Shown here one piece after another: positions 1 through 10,767 of a DNA stretch of 64,000 nucleotides; position 1 is the stretch's first letter, and each line of letters begins with the position of its first letter. The notes below the pieces were generated by a model, which had not been told where the DNA came from, ran no database searches, and worked only from the letters and a program-made list of their open reading frames with translations. The DNA is from Oreohelix idahoensis. Lineage: Eukaryota; Mollusca; Gastropoda; Stylommatophora; Oreohelicidae. Location: positions 248,001-312,000 of the forward strand of contig JAMPIV010012229.1 in the NCBI GenBank assembly GCA_024509875.1, in the 5' to 3' direction. The translations under genes were made by a program, and so were the position numbers.

Positions 1-1002
1 TAGGTTTGGTTAACTAGCCTTGACCGCTAGAGATATAATTTCCTCTCCTTTGTAAGATTGGGTCACCAGGTTCGATTTTCTTCTCTTAGGTGTTGATGTA
101 GCAAATTTAATTGAGATGGATAGATTTCTTAGCTTAATCTCAAACTGTAGAAATTCACCTTTTCAACAGCGTTCTATTTCATGCAAATCTTTTAATATCT
201 TTCAGCATGAAGTCAAATTTCAACAAAAGTCAGGAATTCAGAACATTTTTACAATAATAATAACAATAAAGTTCTAACATATCATCAGATGCTTTCATCG
301 ATGCAAAAATCCCTTTTGCATCTTTATCTCATAGGCCTACTCAATTTGTCAAATATGGCGAACTTTTTCCTTCCACCGTGTTCCTTCCTTTAGGTTAACG
401 TTTTATTTTAGGTTCGACGACATATTCTCATCCCTTCAGATTAGTCCTTGATTTCTTTATCATCATAAGTATTCCTTGAGTTAAATATTTTCCAACACAA
501 GGGTATTTTCTGCTCAGCATGGTTTGAGGTGTAAGACTAGTTTTGCAAATTGACCAAATCCTCGAACCTAGTTCTGCTGCAACTAGAGTTGGAAGCTCTA
601 TTTAAAATATACGTTGAATGGTAGTCACTACTTACGCAAGTAAGGAATATAAAACCACTCAATGTCCTGAAATACACATTTTATAATAAATGTTGAAGTT
701 GATTTCCTCAAAACTAAGGAATATGTAGAGCTGGACCAGACACGTCCTCTTCAGTTTCGCTCCTTCATTCTAACTGCTAGATGGCGTCGTTGTTCTATAT
801 TCCCCGGGGTAAATCTGAGCTATCCGATTGGTCAGGGGAAATCACCCAACTATTAGAAATGGCGTGTAGAAGCGACTCTGCCCTAAATATGTGACACTAT
901 AATTTATTATTTTCTGTTTCTCATAAAATATAAAATTATGGGGTGGTCTGTGCTTCCTCCGTATAGCCTGTTTTCTGAATAAAGCACGGTATACACGGCT
1001 AC
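1..1002. other. No gene seen; possible tRNA-like fragment at left edge
   Basis: No convincing exon or ORF is present. At the left edge, TGGTTAACTAG (7-17) fits an RNA polymerase III A box and GGTTCGATTTT (about 70-80) is close to a B box, so positions 1-90 could be a decayed tRNA-derived SINE. The element would start outside the window, so this cannot be decided. Confidence 0.3.
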
Positions 1003-1613
1003 AAAGCACCAACAGTATAGCATGGGAGGAAGCACCAACAGTATAGCATGGGAGGAAGCACCAACAGTATAGCATGGGAGGAAGCACCAACAGTATAGCA
1101 TGGGAGGAAGCACCAACAGTATAGCATGGGAGGAAGCACCAACAGTATAGCATGGGAGGAAGCACCAACAGTATAGCATGGCAGGAAGCACCAACAGTAT
1201 AGCATGGCAGGAAGCACCAACAGTATAGCATGGCAGGAAGCACCAACAGTATAGCATGGCAGGAAGCACCAACAGTATAGCATGGCAGGAAGCACCAACA
1301 GTATAGCATGGCAGGGAGCACCAACAGTATAGCATGGCAGGAAGCACCAACAGTATAGCATGGCAGGAAGCACCAACAGTATAGCATGGCAGGAAGCACC
1401 AACAGTATAGCATGGCAGGAAGCACCAACAGTATAGCATGGCAGGGAGCACCAACAGTATAGCATGGCAGGAAGCACCAACAGTATAGCATGGCAGGAAG
1501 CACCAACAGTATAGCATGGCAGGAAGCACCAACAGTATAGCATGGCAGGAAGCACCAACAGTATAGCATGGCAGGAAGCACCAACAGTATAGCATGAGAG
1601 GAAGCACCAACAG
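1003..1613. repeat. 26-bp minisatellite, about 23.5 copies
   Basis: The unit is GCACCAACAGTATAGCATGG plus CAGGAA (26 bp). The first six copies carry GGGAGG where later ones carry GGCAGG, and the last carries GAGAGG. A rarer GCAGGGAGC variant recurs at 1311 and 1441, exactly five units (130 bp) apart, which points to block duplication. Since 26 is not a multiple of 3 and the minus-strand unit lacks stops, all three minus frames stay open; the resulting 200-290 residue ORFs are artefacts. Confidence 0.95.
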
Positions 1614-1732
1614 CACTCATAAGGAGAATCAGAGATAGCATGTTGTGGAAAGAAATTCTGATACAACCAGTGCAATTCTTCAAAATCAGGAACTTATCAT
1701 CATAGCTACCTCTGTATAAACATATATTTTTA

Positions 1733-1835
1733 AAAAAATAAAGTTTTGCCTTGATTTGGCGAGGCACGTCCCGTTCAACCTAGTCGGTTATATTAACATA
1801 AAAGACCCTTAGGTCTGGGATACTTTAGTTTACAT
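1733..1835 (+). repeat. Dispersed repeat K, copy 1
   Basis: About 100 bp, closely matching 47264-47375. Shared blocks are GGCGAGGC, CGTCCCGTTCAACCTAGTCG and AAAGACCCTTAGGTCTGGGA. Flanks are unrelated, so it is a dispersed element. The class is unknown; no coding frame or clear terminal repeat is visible. Confidence 0.7.
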
Positions 1836-2370
1836 CGTTATTAAATTAAATTTAGTAAGCCCGTGTGCATTTTGTTTAGCTCTTTACCATAATTAAAGAA
1901 TGGTGGGCAATCTATTATTTACAGGAAAAAATATTAAATCAAAACAACTGCAAGCATATAGGGAAATAACTGTGATATGTAATTGTTTTTCAATGATGAG
2001 GATTCTTAATGATTTTTCATATTCATAACTCTTTGACTCCAGAACAACACTCAGACCTTTGGTCAGTTTTGACACTCGTGCCAAAACAACGGTGAGAGCT
2101 TTGATTATAGTTTATCAGTAATAAACCGAAAGCTCACTCATTTAATCCAATCCATGTTTTAAAACATGCAAGATGACTTCCATTACTATATTACTATTTA
2201 AACCAATTTGAGTATAGTTAAGCAGCATGTGTATGTCTTCTTATCTTATTTAGAAATATTGTTGACAGCGTCGATGATTATTTGATAGTCACAGTTTGTT
2301 GTCAAATGATGAGATCATTGCAAAGTGTTAGACACAATAGATTTAGCTAATGAGTGTGCGTGACTCTAGC

Positions 2371-2412
<42 letters not shown>

Positions 2413-3898
2413 AAGCAACAGAACTAGACCTACAGTTACATCTAATGACTGGCCATAGGTACAAGATGAAGCTAGGGATACTGTTAAAACCTGAAACAAG
2501 TATGTGTTAATGTGATGTTATTCTAGTTTATTTGTTTGAAAATAATGTAATACAATATTGTATATATTTTGGGATTTTTTATTAGGGACCATAGTAAAAA
2601 TGGTGTGAATAACAATGCATGCCATAGTCAGTATTTTTTATTATTTTGTAAATGGATTACCTAGTCGTTTTAAGACTAAAACTGAAGTTTTTTTGTCTGC
2701 AACTATAAATTGTCTTTGGTATGTTCGCTTTCTACAGTAAGCTTTTTAGTGTTTTTTAGTTTACATGCAACATGTTTTTATGTGTACCAAACATACTTGT
2801 GTTAGTACTAACAAAGACACTGTATATTATGACTAACCATTTCCCTACAATTATACATAATAAATGCATGTGCACAACAAATATTTATATAAAATTTACT
2901 CTAAAAGATGGTATATTTCACTGTTTTGAGTTCTTCAAAAAATAGTTTTGGCACAGAGTTGAGAACAGTTATGAAGTCAAAGAGTTAATGCACCAAATTT
3001 TCATAATTTTGTCTTTTCAGTACTTGGTAACTTTAATCAGAAAGAGAAAATCTACATACTTGTCTGTGTGTGTGTTTTTTTTTAACTTTCCCATTTTGAC
3101 TTTGAAATTATGTGTGAGGAAGTAATTTCTGAAAGGTATCTTACCATCTGTGAACAGGAAAAAAATGTCCATGTTAGTGAAATGTTTACTTTTTGTTATA
3201 GTGTTATCTTATTTGATGAAGTGAGTAAACTCAATCAAAACACATTTTTTTTTAATGTCAGCATGAAGGAACATTTTATGTGTTAGCTACTTGGAGTAAC
3301 TCTGCATCAGACTTGTGTCTACAAGGGATTCAGAAGAATTAGACTCTGAATGTGGAAAAGTTTTAGACCAATAATACACAATAACATGCCAGTAAAATGT
3401 ATTCTGTTGAAATACATTGTTGTCCATTTATTTTCACAGTTTTTTTCCTTGAAGTACAAATAAATATGTGTCTTACATGCAATGGCGTCTTGCAATCGAT
3501 GAAGTACAGTAATTATTAGCAACCTTATTTGTATAGATATGTTTGTTATCGTATTGTAATGGGATTCTTTAGTCTCGCATGATATACTTACTTTTAATCA
3601 ACTTTTATTGGTATTTTTTGGATATCGTTTATTCTGATTTTTGAGCCGTTAATTTGTTGTTTTTTCATATTTTGTCATTTGTTGATGTTTTGAACACTTC
3701 TTTATATGTATTAATGGAAGTAATATGATCAGAAACATATATCGTGTTTTCTTTTCATCTATTAAAAATATTTTTTCATTGCATGGAAGATGGGTCTTAT
3801 TTATTAAGTTTCATTGCCAGACAAAGGCTTATTATTTAAGTAAAACATCAAGAGACCTGCAGTTCTCCACAATTTTGTTATCCCCCCTTATGCCTTTT
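1836..3898. other. AT-rich sequence without a recognisable gene
   Basis: No ORF or splice-bounded exon stands out. The only landmark is a homopolymer junction of about 29 C (2374-2402) followed by 12 A (2403-2414). Short ORFs on both strands here have the composition of random AT-rich DNA. Confidence 0.6.
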
Positions 3899-4556
3899 TA
3901 TTTTCTTACTGGGATTTACCAGCAAAACAAAAATGATTCTGCTAGTGAAGGAAAAGATTTTTCTTACTGGGATTTACCAGCAAAACAAAAATAATTCTGC
4001 TAGTGAAGGAAAAGATTTTTCTTACTGGGATTTACCGGCAAAACAAAAATGATTCTGCTAGTGAATGAAAAGATTTTTCTTACTGGGATTTACCAGCAAA
4101 ACAAAAATGATTCTGCTAGTGAAGGAAAAGATTTTTCTTACTGGGATTTACCAGCAAAACAAAAATGATTCTGCTAGTGAAGGAAAAGATTTTTCTTACT
4201 GGGATTTACCAGCAAAACAAAAATAATTCTGCTAGTGAAGGAAAAGATTTTTCTTACTGGGATTTACCGGCAAAACAAAAATGATTCTGCTAGTGAATGA
4301 AAAGATTTTTCTTACTGGGATTTACCAGCAAAACAAAAATGATTCTGCTAGTGAAGGAAAAGATTTTTTCTTACTGGGATTTACCAGCAAAACAAAAATG
4401 ATTCTGCTAGTGAAGGAAAAGATTTTTCTTACTGGGATTTACCAGCAAAACAAAAATAATTCTGCTAGTGAAGGAAAAGATTTTTCTTACTGGGATTTAC
4501 CGGCAAAACAAAAATGATTCTGCTAGTGAAGGAAAAGATTTTTCTTACTGGGATTT
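3899..4556. repeat. 58-bp minisatellite with four-unit higher-order structure
   Basis: CTTACTGGGATTTACC recurs at 3905, 3963, 4021, 4079, 4137, 4195, 4253, 4311, 4370, 4428, 4486 and 4544, a 58-bp period with one 1-bp slip. Three markers (AATAATT or AATGATT, CCGGC or CCAGC, GAATG or GAAGG) cycle every four units, giving a 232-bp higher-order repeat. Short ORFs across it are repeat artefacts. Confidence 0.95.
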
Positions 4557-4737
4557 ACGCTTGTGTTACTGGGGCCCGAAAAAGGGATCAAAGAATAGTA
4601 ACACTGTAACTTGCCATGCATGTCATAATATGGGTTGGTCGTGGGATCAGTTAACTCATCCTGTAGAAATTCTAAAACCACAAAAACCTCATACAAAACA
4701 AAAAAGGACAGGTCAACTTTGAACAAAGTCTGGAATT
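4557..4737 (+). mobile_element. LINE A fragment: 5' leader joined to internal RT sequence
   Basis: The stretch from about 4558 to 4711 matches the 5' leader of the LINE A copy at 58489-58636, including GGGGCCCGAAA and AAAGAATAGTAACACTGT. At about 4713 it jumps to TTGAACAAAGTCTGGAAT, which in the reference copy lies near 60588 inside the RT region. About 2 kb of element is therefore missing. No coding potential remains. Confidence 0.75.
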
Positions 4738-4744
4738 TAACTCA

Positions 4745-4815
4745 TAAGGACTTTATGTTTGTCTAATATTTATTTACTGTTTACAGGCCTCGGGTTTCTC
4801 TTCCTTATGTGTTAT
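4745..4815 (+). repeat. Partial copy of dispersed repeat E
   Basis: This segment resembles part of repeat E (39340-39391 and the reverse complement of 34560-34610), sharing TACTGTTTACAGGCCT followed by GGGTTTC. It is short and interrupted. Confidence 0.5.
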
Positions 4816-5147
4816 AAATGTTTATACAATACCAAAAACCTACCCTCTGTCCTATACTTACTGTTCTAAGTCTACTATCATTTACTAGACACAGTATTAA
4901 GGTCTTTGTCTTGTGTGGACTGACCTATACTGTATAATAGGGGAACAACAGAAGTGATTGCGTCATTAATAGGCTGGACTGCCCATTGTAAACTTCCGGT
5001 GTTATGTCTTGCGGTTCGCACTAATGACCAGTCATCGAAGCATCATTTTTTTGGTGATGCCTAGATGGCAGGGAGGATAGTGTGAATCGCTTGCATAGCT
5101 AGGCAGGGTTGTCGCACGGAAGGGCCTGGGTTCGCTTTAATTAAACA

Positions 5148-5590
5148 GCTTGATGATCTAGATTTTGCTGATGATCTGGATCTTCTGTCCCATAAAAGCA
5201 ATCAGATGGAAAACAAAATGAAAATACTTTATGACAGGTCACAGCAAGTAGGTCTGAAAATACCACAAGCGAAAAGACAAAAGATAATGAGAGCAACAAT
5301 CAGAAAGCAACAGACATTCATAAATTGGTGCTTGCATAGAATAGAAATATTAAAATTGTATGATAAGGTCACCTATGTGGAACTGATGATAAGAACCAGA
5401 CAAGTACCTGTGAAATCCACAGGGAAAGAGAGGCAGAGATAAACCAAAAAAACATGCGGAGAAGAGAACTGGAGACAGAAGTGAAAATAATGAGGAAGAC
5501 ATGCAATGAACTTGAGCTGTCACATGACAGGAGGACTTGGCATATGTTTGTTAAGGCCTATGCTCCTCAGGGAGCTAAAGGGTATTGATT
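5148..5590 (+). pseudogene. LINE A reverse transcriptase remnant, internally deleted
   Basis: The sequence resumes LINE A at the polymerase motif (GATTTTGCTGATGATCTGGA, from about 5161), follows the C-terminal RT region, skips the part equivalent to about 61050-61330 of the reference copy, then runs to the 3' end (GGCCTATGCTCCTCAGGGAG). A 78-residue open frame at 5206-5442 is a piece of the former protein. The skipped middle part appears separately just downstream (5595-5990), so the copy is rearranged. Confidence 0.8.
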
Positions 5591-5594
5591 TATT

Positions 5595-5990
5595 TATTGA
5601 ATTAGAATAAATGTAGGTAACAATAACAATATTGCACTTGAAGAAACACCACTACAAGATGCAGAATCATACATATACCTTACTTGCCTTTCGTACCTCT
5701 TCTACCGTGAGGTGTAGAGATTTGGAAGAGAGAGCGCCATACTTATACCTTGGTAGCATATAGACACAGCTAGAGGGAAAGGCAAGGATATCAAAATTAG
5801 AATACCAAAGGCAAGATGAGTTTTTGTTACCATGGGAAATATATGGAGATCAAGAGAAAGTCCAACTCAAAAATCCGAATCTTCAATTCAAAGTCAAGTC
5901 AATCTTATTGTATGGCTCTGAAACATGGACATCAAGAAAAACAACAACCAAAAAGTTACTTATACTCATAAATGGGCTGATAGGAAAATT
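5595..5990 (+). pseudogene. LINE A middle-RT segment, displaced, with LINE B insertion
   Basis: This stretch corresponds to about 61046-61350 of the LINE A reference, exactly the part missing from the preceding fragment. Recognisable blocks are GGAAATATATGGAGATCAAG and TTGTATGGCTCTGAAACATGG. It is interrupted at 5699-5757 by a sliver of LINE B. Multiple stops make it non-coding. Confidence 0.75.
5699..5757 (-). mobile_element. Very short LINE B 3'-end insertion
   Basis: About 60 bp matching the last bases of LINE B (compare 18548-18601: TTCTACCGTGAGGTGTAGAG, then GGAAGAGAGAGCGCCA) sit inside a LINE A fragment. TATACCTT flanks both sides and reads as an 8-bp target-site duplication. It is an extreme 5' truncation. 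Confidence 0.7.
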
Positions 5991-6099
5991 ATATTGGTGA
6001 TTGCGTCTTTAAAATGTCTGGGTCGTCCACGAGTCCTGTATACCATAGTTGTGTGAGTGTCATGAGAATGACCTCAGCCAATAATGCACTTTTTTGGGG

Positions 6100-6195
6100 G
6101 TGCAAAATTGGCCGAGCGTCCTGGCACGATGAACTGTCACAGCAAGGTGATGGCGCCGTTTGGTTGGTCCTAGGTTTGATTCCCGGTAAGCCTAT
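6100..6195 (+). repeat. Possible tRNA-derived SINE head
   Basis: TTGGCCGAGCGTCC (about 6107) resembles an A box and GGTTTGATTCCC (about 6172) is a good B box, about 60 bp apart. No second copy or clear tail was identified. It could also be a decayed tRNA-like sequence. Confidence 0.35.
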
Positions 6196-6329
6196 CACTT
6201 ATATTTTCTTTTCTGTGGTCTAGTTTCATCCTTTATGTCCAACGAGTACCTGTTAATTACCTTTATTTACTAATTTATTTACTGTTCACAGAACTCAAGG
6301 TTTCCTCCATTATTTATCAGAATAAGACT

Positions 6330-6575
6330 GAAGTGGAACTGATACTGTACTAGACAAGTGACAGCTGAACAAGAGATGAGAAGACGCTGGCAATGGATAG
6401 GACACACACTGAGGAAACCTATTGATATCATTACAAGGCAGTCCATGCTCTGGAATCCCCGGGGTAAGAGGTTGAAGGAGACCAAAGAACACAGGCAGAA
6501 GGAATAAGGAAAACATGCACAGAAGTTTGTTGAAGGGTTATGCTCCTAGGCGAGCTGAAGGGTGGTAGTGAGGAA
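6330..6575 (+). pseudogene. LINE A 3'-end fragment
   Basis: Homologous to about 61400-61700 of the reference LINE A: GAACAAGAGATGAGAAGACG, GGACACACACTGAGGAAACC and GTTGAAGGGTTATGCTCCTA in order. Small deletions and stops remove coding capacity. Confidence 0.8.
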
Positions 6576-6576
6576 A

Positions 6577-6625
6577 TACCAGCAACGAAAGTAATTCTGT
6601 TAGTAAAGGAATTTATTACTGTCAC
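6577..6625 (+). repeat. Single diverged relative of the 58-bp minisatellite unit
   Basis: AATACCAGCAACGAAAGTAA followed by TTCTGTTAGTAAAGGAA parallels the array unit (TTTACCAGCAAAACAAAAAT, ATTCTGCTAGTGAAGGAA). It lies 2 kb from the array, next to a LINE A end. Confidence 0.5.
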
Positions 6626-6751
6626 CAGACAAAAGGTGCTTACACGCACACCTTTGACCCTGACAACAGCAGAATAATCGCTGTAACCACTAACCTAAAA
6701 CAGCAAGAGTGGCAACGTTGTCCAGAGGACAAGTTTCAACACTGTAAATAG

Positions 6752-7068
6752 CAGGGTTGCCGAGTCGGCCAAAAAAAACTTAAGAAGTCCGACCACGGTT
6801 TTTTTTTTTTTTTAACTTAGTGATATGGCATACATTTATGGACATACTGTATGTACTTATAAGTATATCTATGGTATGTGTGTGAATAAATGAATACGTG
6901 GTTTTCGTAGACTACAGTAATACAAAATAACAAATCATCCACACCTGCACACTAATGACTACTTTTCCCGAACACTACGAGGCAAAATAGTTTCATTTTA
7001 ACAATGACGGGAAAACTGACAGTTTTTTTTACCGACTCCACTAAAAAATTTCCGACTCCACAGCCCTG
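6752..7068. mobile_element. hAT-like MITE, 317 bp
   Basis: Termini are CAGGGTTGCCGAGTCGG and CCGACTCCACAGCCCTG, inverted with three mismatches over 17 bp. CAGGG...CCCTG ends are typical of non-autonomous hAT elements. The 8-bp flanks GTAAATAG and GTAAGTGA agree at 5 of 8 positions, a plausible decayed target duplication. No transposase remnant is visible inside. Confidence 0.65.
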
Positions 7069-7076
7069 GTAAGTGA

Positions 7077-7570
7077 GCTCAAAGACTGTCAATCTCGACA
7101 TAATACAACCACAACTCATACATGCCACATATAAGAGATACGCAAAAGGCACAAGAAACTGCCAATCAATCTCGACAACCTACCAATACTCAGATAATAC
7201 TAACATCACTTCTGGCGCTACGACAACGTCCTAGATCTGAAACAACATCGATCCTTGCAACAACAAAAACTACACAACAGACACATGCTCGTAACACACA
7301 CAAGAGCAACAACAGGACACGTCCGTTCCCTTCAACAACTTCTGCCAACTTCCCATGCACAAACTTTTTAACCTTCCACACACCAAGCTCACTCTAGCCA
7401 ATAATAATTCCAACTTTAGTCACGTCATAACAATCAGAGTTCATCGGCTTGTGCAAACATCACATGCTACTCTAACGTTTAACTCGACTAACATTACATT
7501 CACCTTAGTAACAATAACGCACGCAACCAATGTCGCTCCACCAAAGCACCGTGTCAAAATCACATCTTGA
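7077..7570. other. A/C-rich sequence, no gene recognised
   Basis: The plus strand is rich in ACA and AAC triplets, which keeps overlapping frames open at 7122-7397 and 7355-7570. The predicted peptides are Thr/Asn/Gln-rich with no motif and no splice context, so they are not called as genes. Confidence 0.5.
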
Positions 7571-7660
7571 CACTGGGATTTATCAGTAAAGGAAGTTAAT
7601 GATGGGAGTAAGCAAAGAGAATAATTCTTCCAATAAAGAGGATTTATTGCTGTGATATTT
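7571..7660 (+). repeat. Second diverged relative of the 58-bp unit
   Basis: CACTGGGATTTATCAGTAAA and then AATAATTCTTCCAATAAAG resemble the minisatellite unit at 3899-4556. The 7571 and 6577 relatives bracket the hAT-like MITE and the A/C-rich stretch, and could be the two ends of an older element. Confidence 0.35.
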
Positions 7661-7727
7661 TACACATTTCCTGGTGATCTAGTTAGCTGCAATTTAAGGA
7701 TGTTGTATATAGAACATCGGACATCTT

Positions 7728-8125
7728 CACCGCCCTTCAGCTCACCAAGGAACCTAGGCATTTAACATGGCACATGCTCCAGGTCTTTCCACATTTTCCT
7801 CATCATTTTTATTTCTATCTCCAGTTCTCTTCTCCATAAGTTTGTCGGTCTACCTCTGCTTCCCTTTTCGTGAGGATTCCAGAACAAGAACTATCTTGTA
7901 ATGCTATCAACAAATGTCCTCAATGTGTGTCAATATCCATCGCTAGCATCGTCTTCTCATCTCTTGTTTCACTGGCCCATGTCTGGTTCTTATCATCAGT
8001 ACCACATTGGTGACCAATTTCAGTCCTTCTAATCTACTGAAGCGTCCACTTGTGAAAGTCGGTCCTTTGTGGTTGTTGTTTGTGTGGTCTCGTTTCAGAG
8101 CCATAATATAGAACATTGAACTGGT
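7728..8125 (-). pseudogene. LINE A 3'-end fragment, minus strand
   Basis: Reverse complement of the LINE A C-terminal RT region and 3' end. The family 3' signature (CTTCAGCTCACCAAGGAACC here) is followed by TCTCTTCTCCATAAGTTTGT and GTTTCAGAGCCATAATATAG. Frame-disrupting changes are numerous. Confidence 0.8.
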
Positions 8126-8192
8126 GTGCAAAAATCAGACAACCAGAAATTCCACCTATAAGTAGTAGAAAACAGGGGAGAGGGAATTCAGA

Positions 8193-8335
8193 TTTCATTC
8201 ATCACTCTTTAACATCCCAAGGAACATAGTCCTTCGACAAACGTATACCAAATCTTCCTGTACCGTGCCATCAAATCCGGTCATTCTATGTCTTCCCTAT
8301 CGTTTTCATTTCTGTCTGCATTTCTCTTCTCCAAT
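8193..8335 (-). pseudogene. LINE A 3'-end fragment, split by another LINE A
   Basis: A short LINE A 3' end (CCCAAGGAACATAGTCCTTC onward) on the minus strand ends abruptly where a second LINE A begins. It supplies the 11-bp target TCTTCTCCAAT that is duplicated around the next element. Confidence 0.7.
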
Positions 8336-9102
8336 TCATTCATTCATTCATAACCCTCCACTCCCAAAGGAGCATAGGCCTTCAACAAACACATGTCAAG
8401 TCCTCCGGTCACGTGCCATCATCTCAAGTTCTTTCCACGTTCTCCTTATCATTTTCACCTCTGTTTCCAGCTCTCTTCTCCGTGTGCTTCTTGGTCTACC
8501 TCTGCTTCTCTTGCTGTGGGGGTTCCAGAACAAGGACTGCCTTGTAATGCTATCAACAGGTTTCCTCAGTGTGTGTCCTATCCATCTCCATCGTCTTCGT
8601 CTCATCTCTTGCTCCACTGGCACTTGTCTAGTTCTTGTCATCAGTTCCACGTTGGTAACCTTGTCATACCATTTTAATCCCTCTATTCTACGCAAGCACC
8701 CATTTATGAAAGTCTGTAGCTTTTTGGTAGTTGTCTTTATTGTTCTCCATGTCTCAGAGCCATACAATAGGACTGACTTCACATTTGAGTTGAAGATTCT
8801 TTTTTTCGTGTTGGATCCGATTTCTCTTGATCTCCATATATTTCCCAATGCAATGAAAGCTCCTCTTGCTTTTTGTATTCTTATTTTGATATCACTGTTT
8901 GTCCCTCCAACTTTGTCTATATTGCTACCATGATATGTGTACGATTCTACATCTTGTATTGGTGTATCTTCAAGTTCAACCCTGTTATCATTACCTGCAT
9001 TTATTCTCATTATCTTTGTCTTTACCCTGTGTATTTTCAGACCCAATTGCTGTGACCTCTCATCGAGTGTTTTCAATTTGTCCTGCATCTGATTACGGTT
9101 AT
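8336..9102 (-). mobile_element. LINE A copy, 5'-truncated, 767 bp, 11-bp TSD
   Basis: TCTTCTCCAAT occurs at 8325-8335 and 9103-9113. The element is minus strand with a 3' tail of (ATGA)n, seen as ATTCATTCATTC on the plus strand. It encodes the RT C-terminal region over about 215 residues (roughly 8396-9050), including LLYGSETW, LRRIEGLKWYDKVTNVEL and [13 protein letters not shown]. The frame is intact but lacks endonuclease and polymerase core, so it is a dead truncated copy. Confidence 0.88.
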
Positions 9103-9156
9103 TCTTCTCCAATGAGAAGGTGTAAAAATAAGGATACTGAACAAGCAATTAGAAGA

Positions 9157-9450
9157 AAGAATTGAGGCCCTCGAGATGTGGAAACATAGAAGAATGGGTC
9201 ACGTTTTATGGAATGAGAAGTAAACAAATAGAGAGGTTATAGAAAAATAGGAATGAAAAGAATATTAATGAAGGAGATCAAAATTAGACATCTAAAATAT
9301 TTCGGCCACGTAAAAAGACATAACACCTTCTTGAAGACCACGAGAGAAGGCAGAGCTGAAACGCAAACGTGGAAGAAGAAGACAGCACTATATGTGCGAA
9401 GGTAACATCAAGAGATGGACAGAAGACGACCTTCAATGTTGAGATAGCAG
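9157..9450 (+). pseudogene. LINE H C-terminal remnant
   Basis: Conceptual translation shows MWKHRRMGHVLWNEK and then FRPRKKT-type sequence, resembling the order CYRRMLRIPWTEKKTNREV and LKFFGHIKRHNSLEKT in the minus-strand remnant at 52936-53480. This is the arrangement seen after the RT domain in RTE-type LINEs. Stops interrupt it. Confidence 0.6.
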
Positions 9451-10472
9451 CTGATGATAATCAAGAAATTTTTTGAATTCATATATGTTTTTATTGACTT
9501 TTTCGTGCCATGAGTTCTTTAGATTTTTATGTTCCATTTTTGTCATTACCTCTTGCCTTTTCCCTCTATTTTTTTTTAAGTATAATTTCATTGCCTACTT
9601 TTAGTTCCGCTTCTTTTAAACTTTTTTTTTTTAGTTATATACTGTTGGACCCTTCTAAAGTTTCTTCTACTTTGTTTAATGCATCTCTTATTTTCCTTGT
9701 AATTGTTTCTCTTGTTTTCACTTGCTGTTTTTTCCTTACTGTTGTTTTTGAACTGATTCTTTGATATCCTTAGGTCTTGTTATTTGCCGTTAGGTTTTGT
9801 ATTCGTGTGTGGTTGTGTGTATTCTTACTTCTTGGTGCTCTAAGGCTATTTTTAAAAGTTGTGTTTTTCAGCTGCCTGTTTCAGTGCTAATTTGCTGCTT
9901 GGTACACTGGACAACCTAGCTATCTAGCACTGGACAACCTAGCTATCTAGCACTGTGGTTTCCATAGCAGTCTGCACACTTTTTGTCTCTGTATTTATCT
10001 TTGCAGTTTGTGTTTTCTTTGGCCTGTATGCGTTGTTCATGTTCATGTTCCCCCCCCCCCCCACCCCCCACCTCCCAGATTAGGATCTACATGTGGGGTA
10101 ACCTTTACATGTCTGCTTCGTGTACCGGTACCCATTTTTTTTTGGTTGGCATTTTGAATATTGCGTAACTGGTGGAATAAAATTGTATCAGTTGGTGAGA
10201 TCCTATGATGAATTTTTTAGATGTGACAAATATTACAGGCGCATTCAGTATGTTTTTTTTTTTTTTCTGAATTACTTCTATTTTTGTTTTGTTTTATTCT
10301 GTTTTTTCTTAAACTGCAATCCATGATATAATTGTGTGTAATTCTTATAACAGAGTTCACTTTTCCTGAGTAAGGTGGATGGATATTTTAAAAAATCGAA
10401 AAAAAGTGATTTGTCTTATTAGGGCAAAAGACAAAGAAACATTGAGTGAACATAGTACCACATGAAATGAGT
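9451..10472. other. T-rich sequence, no gene seen
   Basis: Long T runs (for example 9626-9634, 10137-10144, 10253-10266) give Phe/Leu-rich spurious ORFs. A 23-bp unit around CTGGACAACCTAGCTATC is repeated twice at 9907-9952. C-run at 10051-10062. No exon candidate. Confidence 0.6.
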
Positions 10473-10767
10473 TGTCTTTCCCTTCTTCTTCTTTGATCCA
10501 TAACCGCCAACCGTCAAAGCAGTCAGTGGCCATTACGCTTGGTGGCGTCTTGTAGGGCAGTGTCGTAGATTTTTGATAGGGGAATTAAGACATAGATTGG
10601 TCCCTTCTGAATAGATTAGAACAAATGATAGCCACAGTGAGAGATAGTAATAGAAATTTATTTTCACGAGTGAGATGGTAGAAATTAATAGAGTCTGTCC
10701 CTGAAATCGAGAATCTTCTCTCTTTCAGCCTATCTTCTACAACAGATCTAGAGGAGTCAGACAGTCT

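Noticed and set aside
842..1767. Three overlapping minus-strand ORFs of 205-286 codons rich in LVLPAMLYCWC
   Set aside because: They are readings of the 26-bp minisatellite in its three stop-free frames.
7122..7570. Overlapping Thr/Asn-rich ORFs
   Set aside because: Explained by A/C-rich composition without stops.
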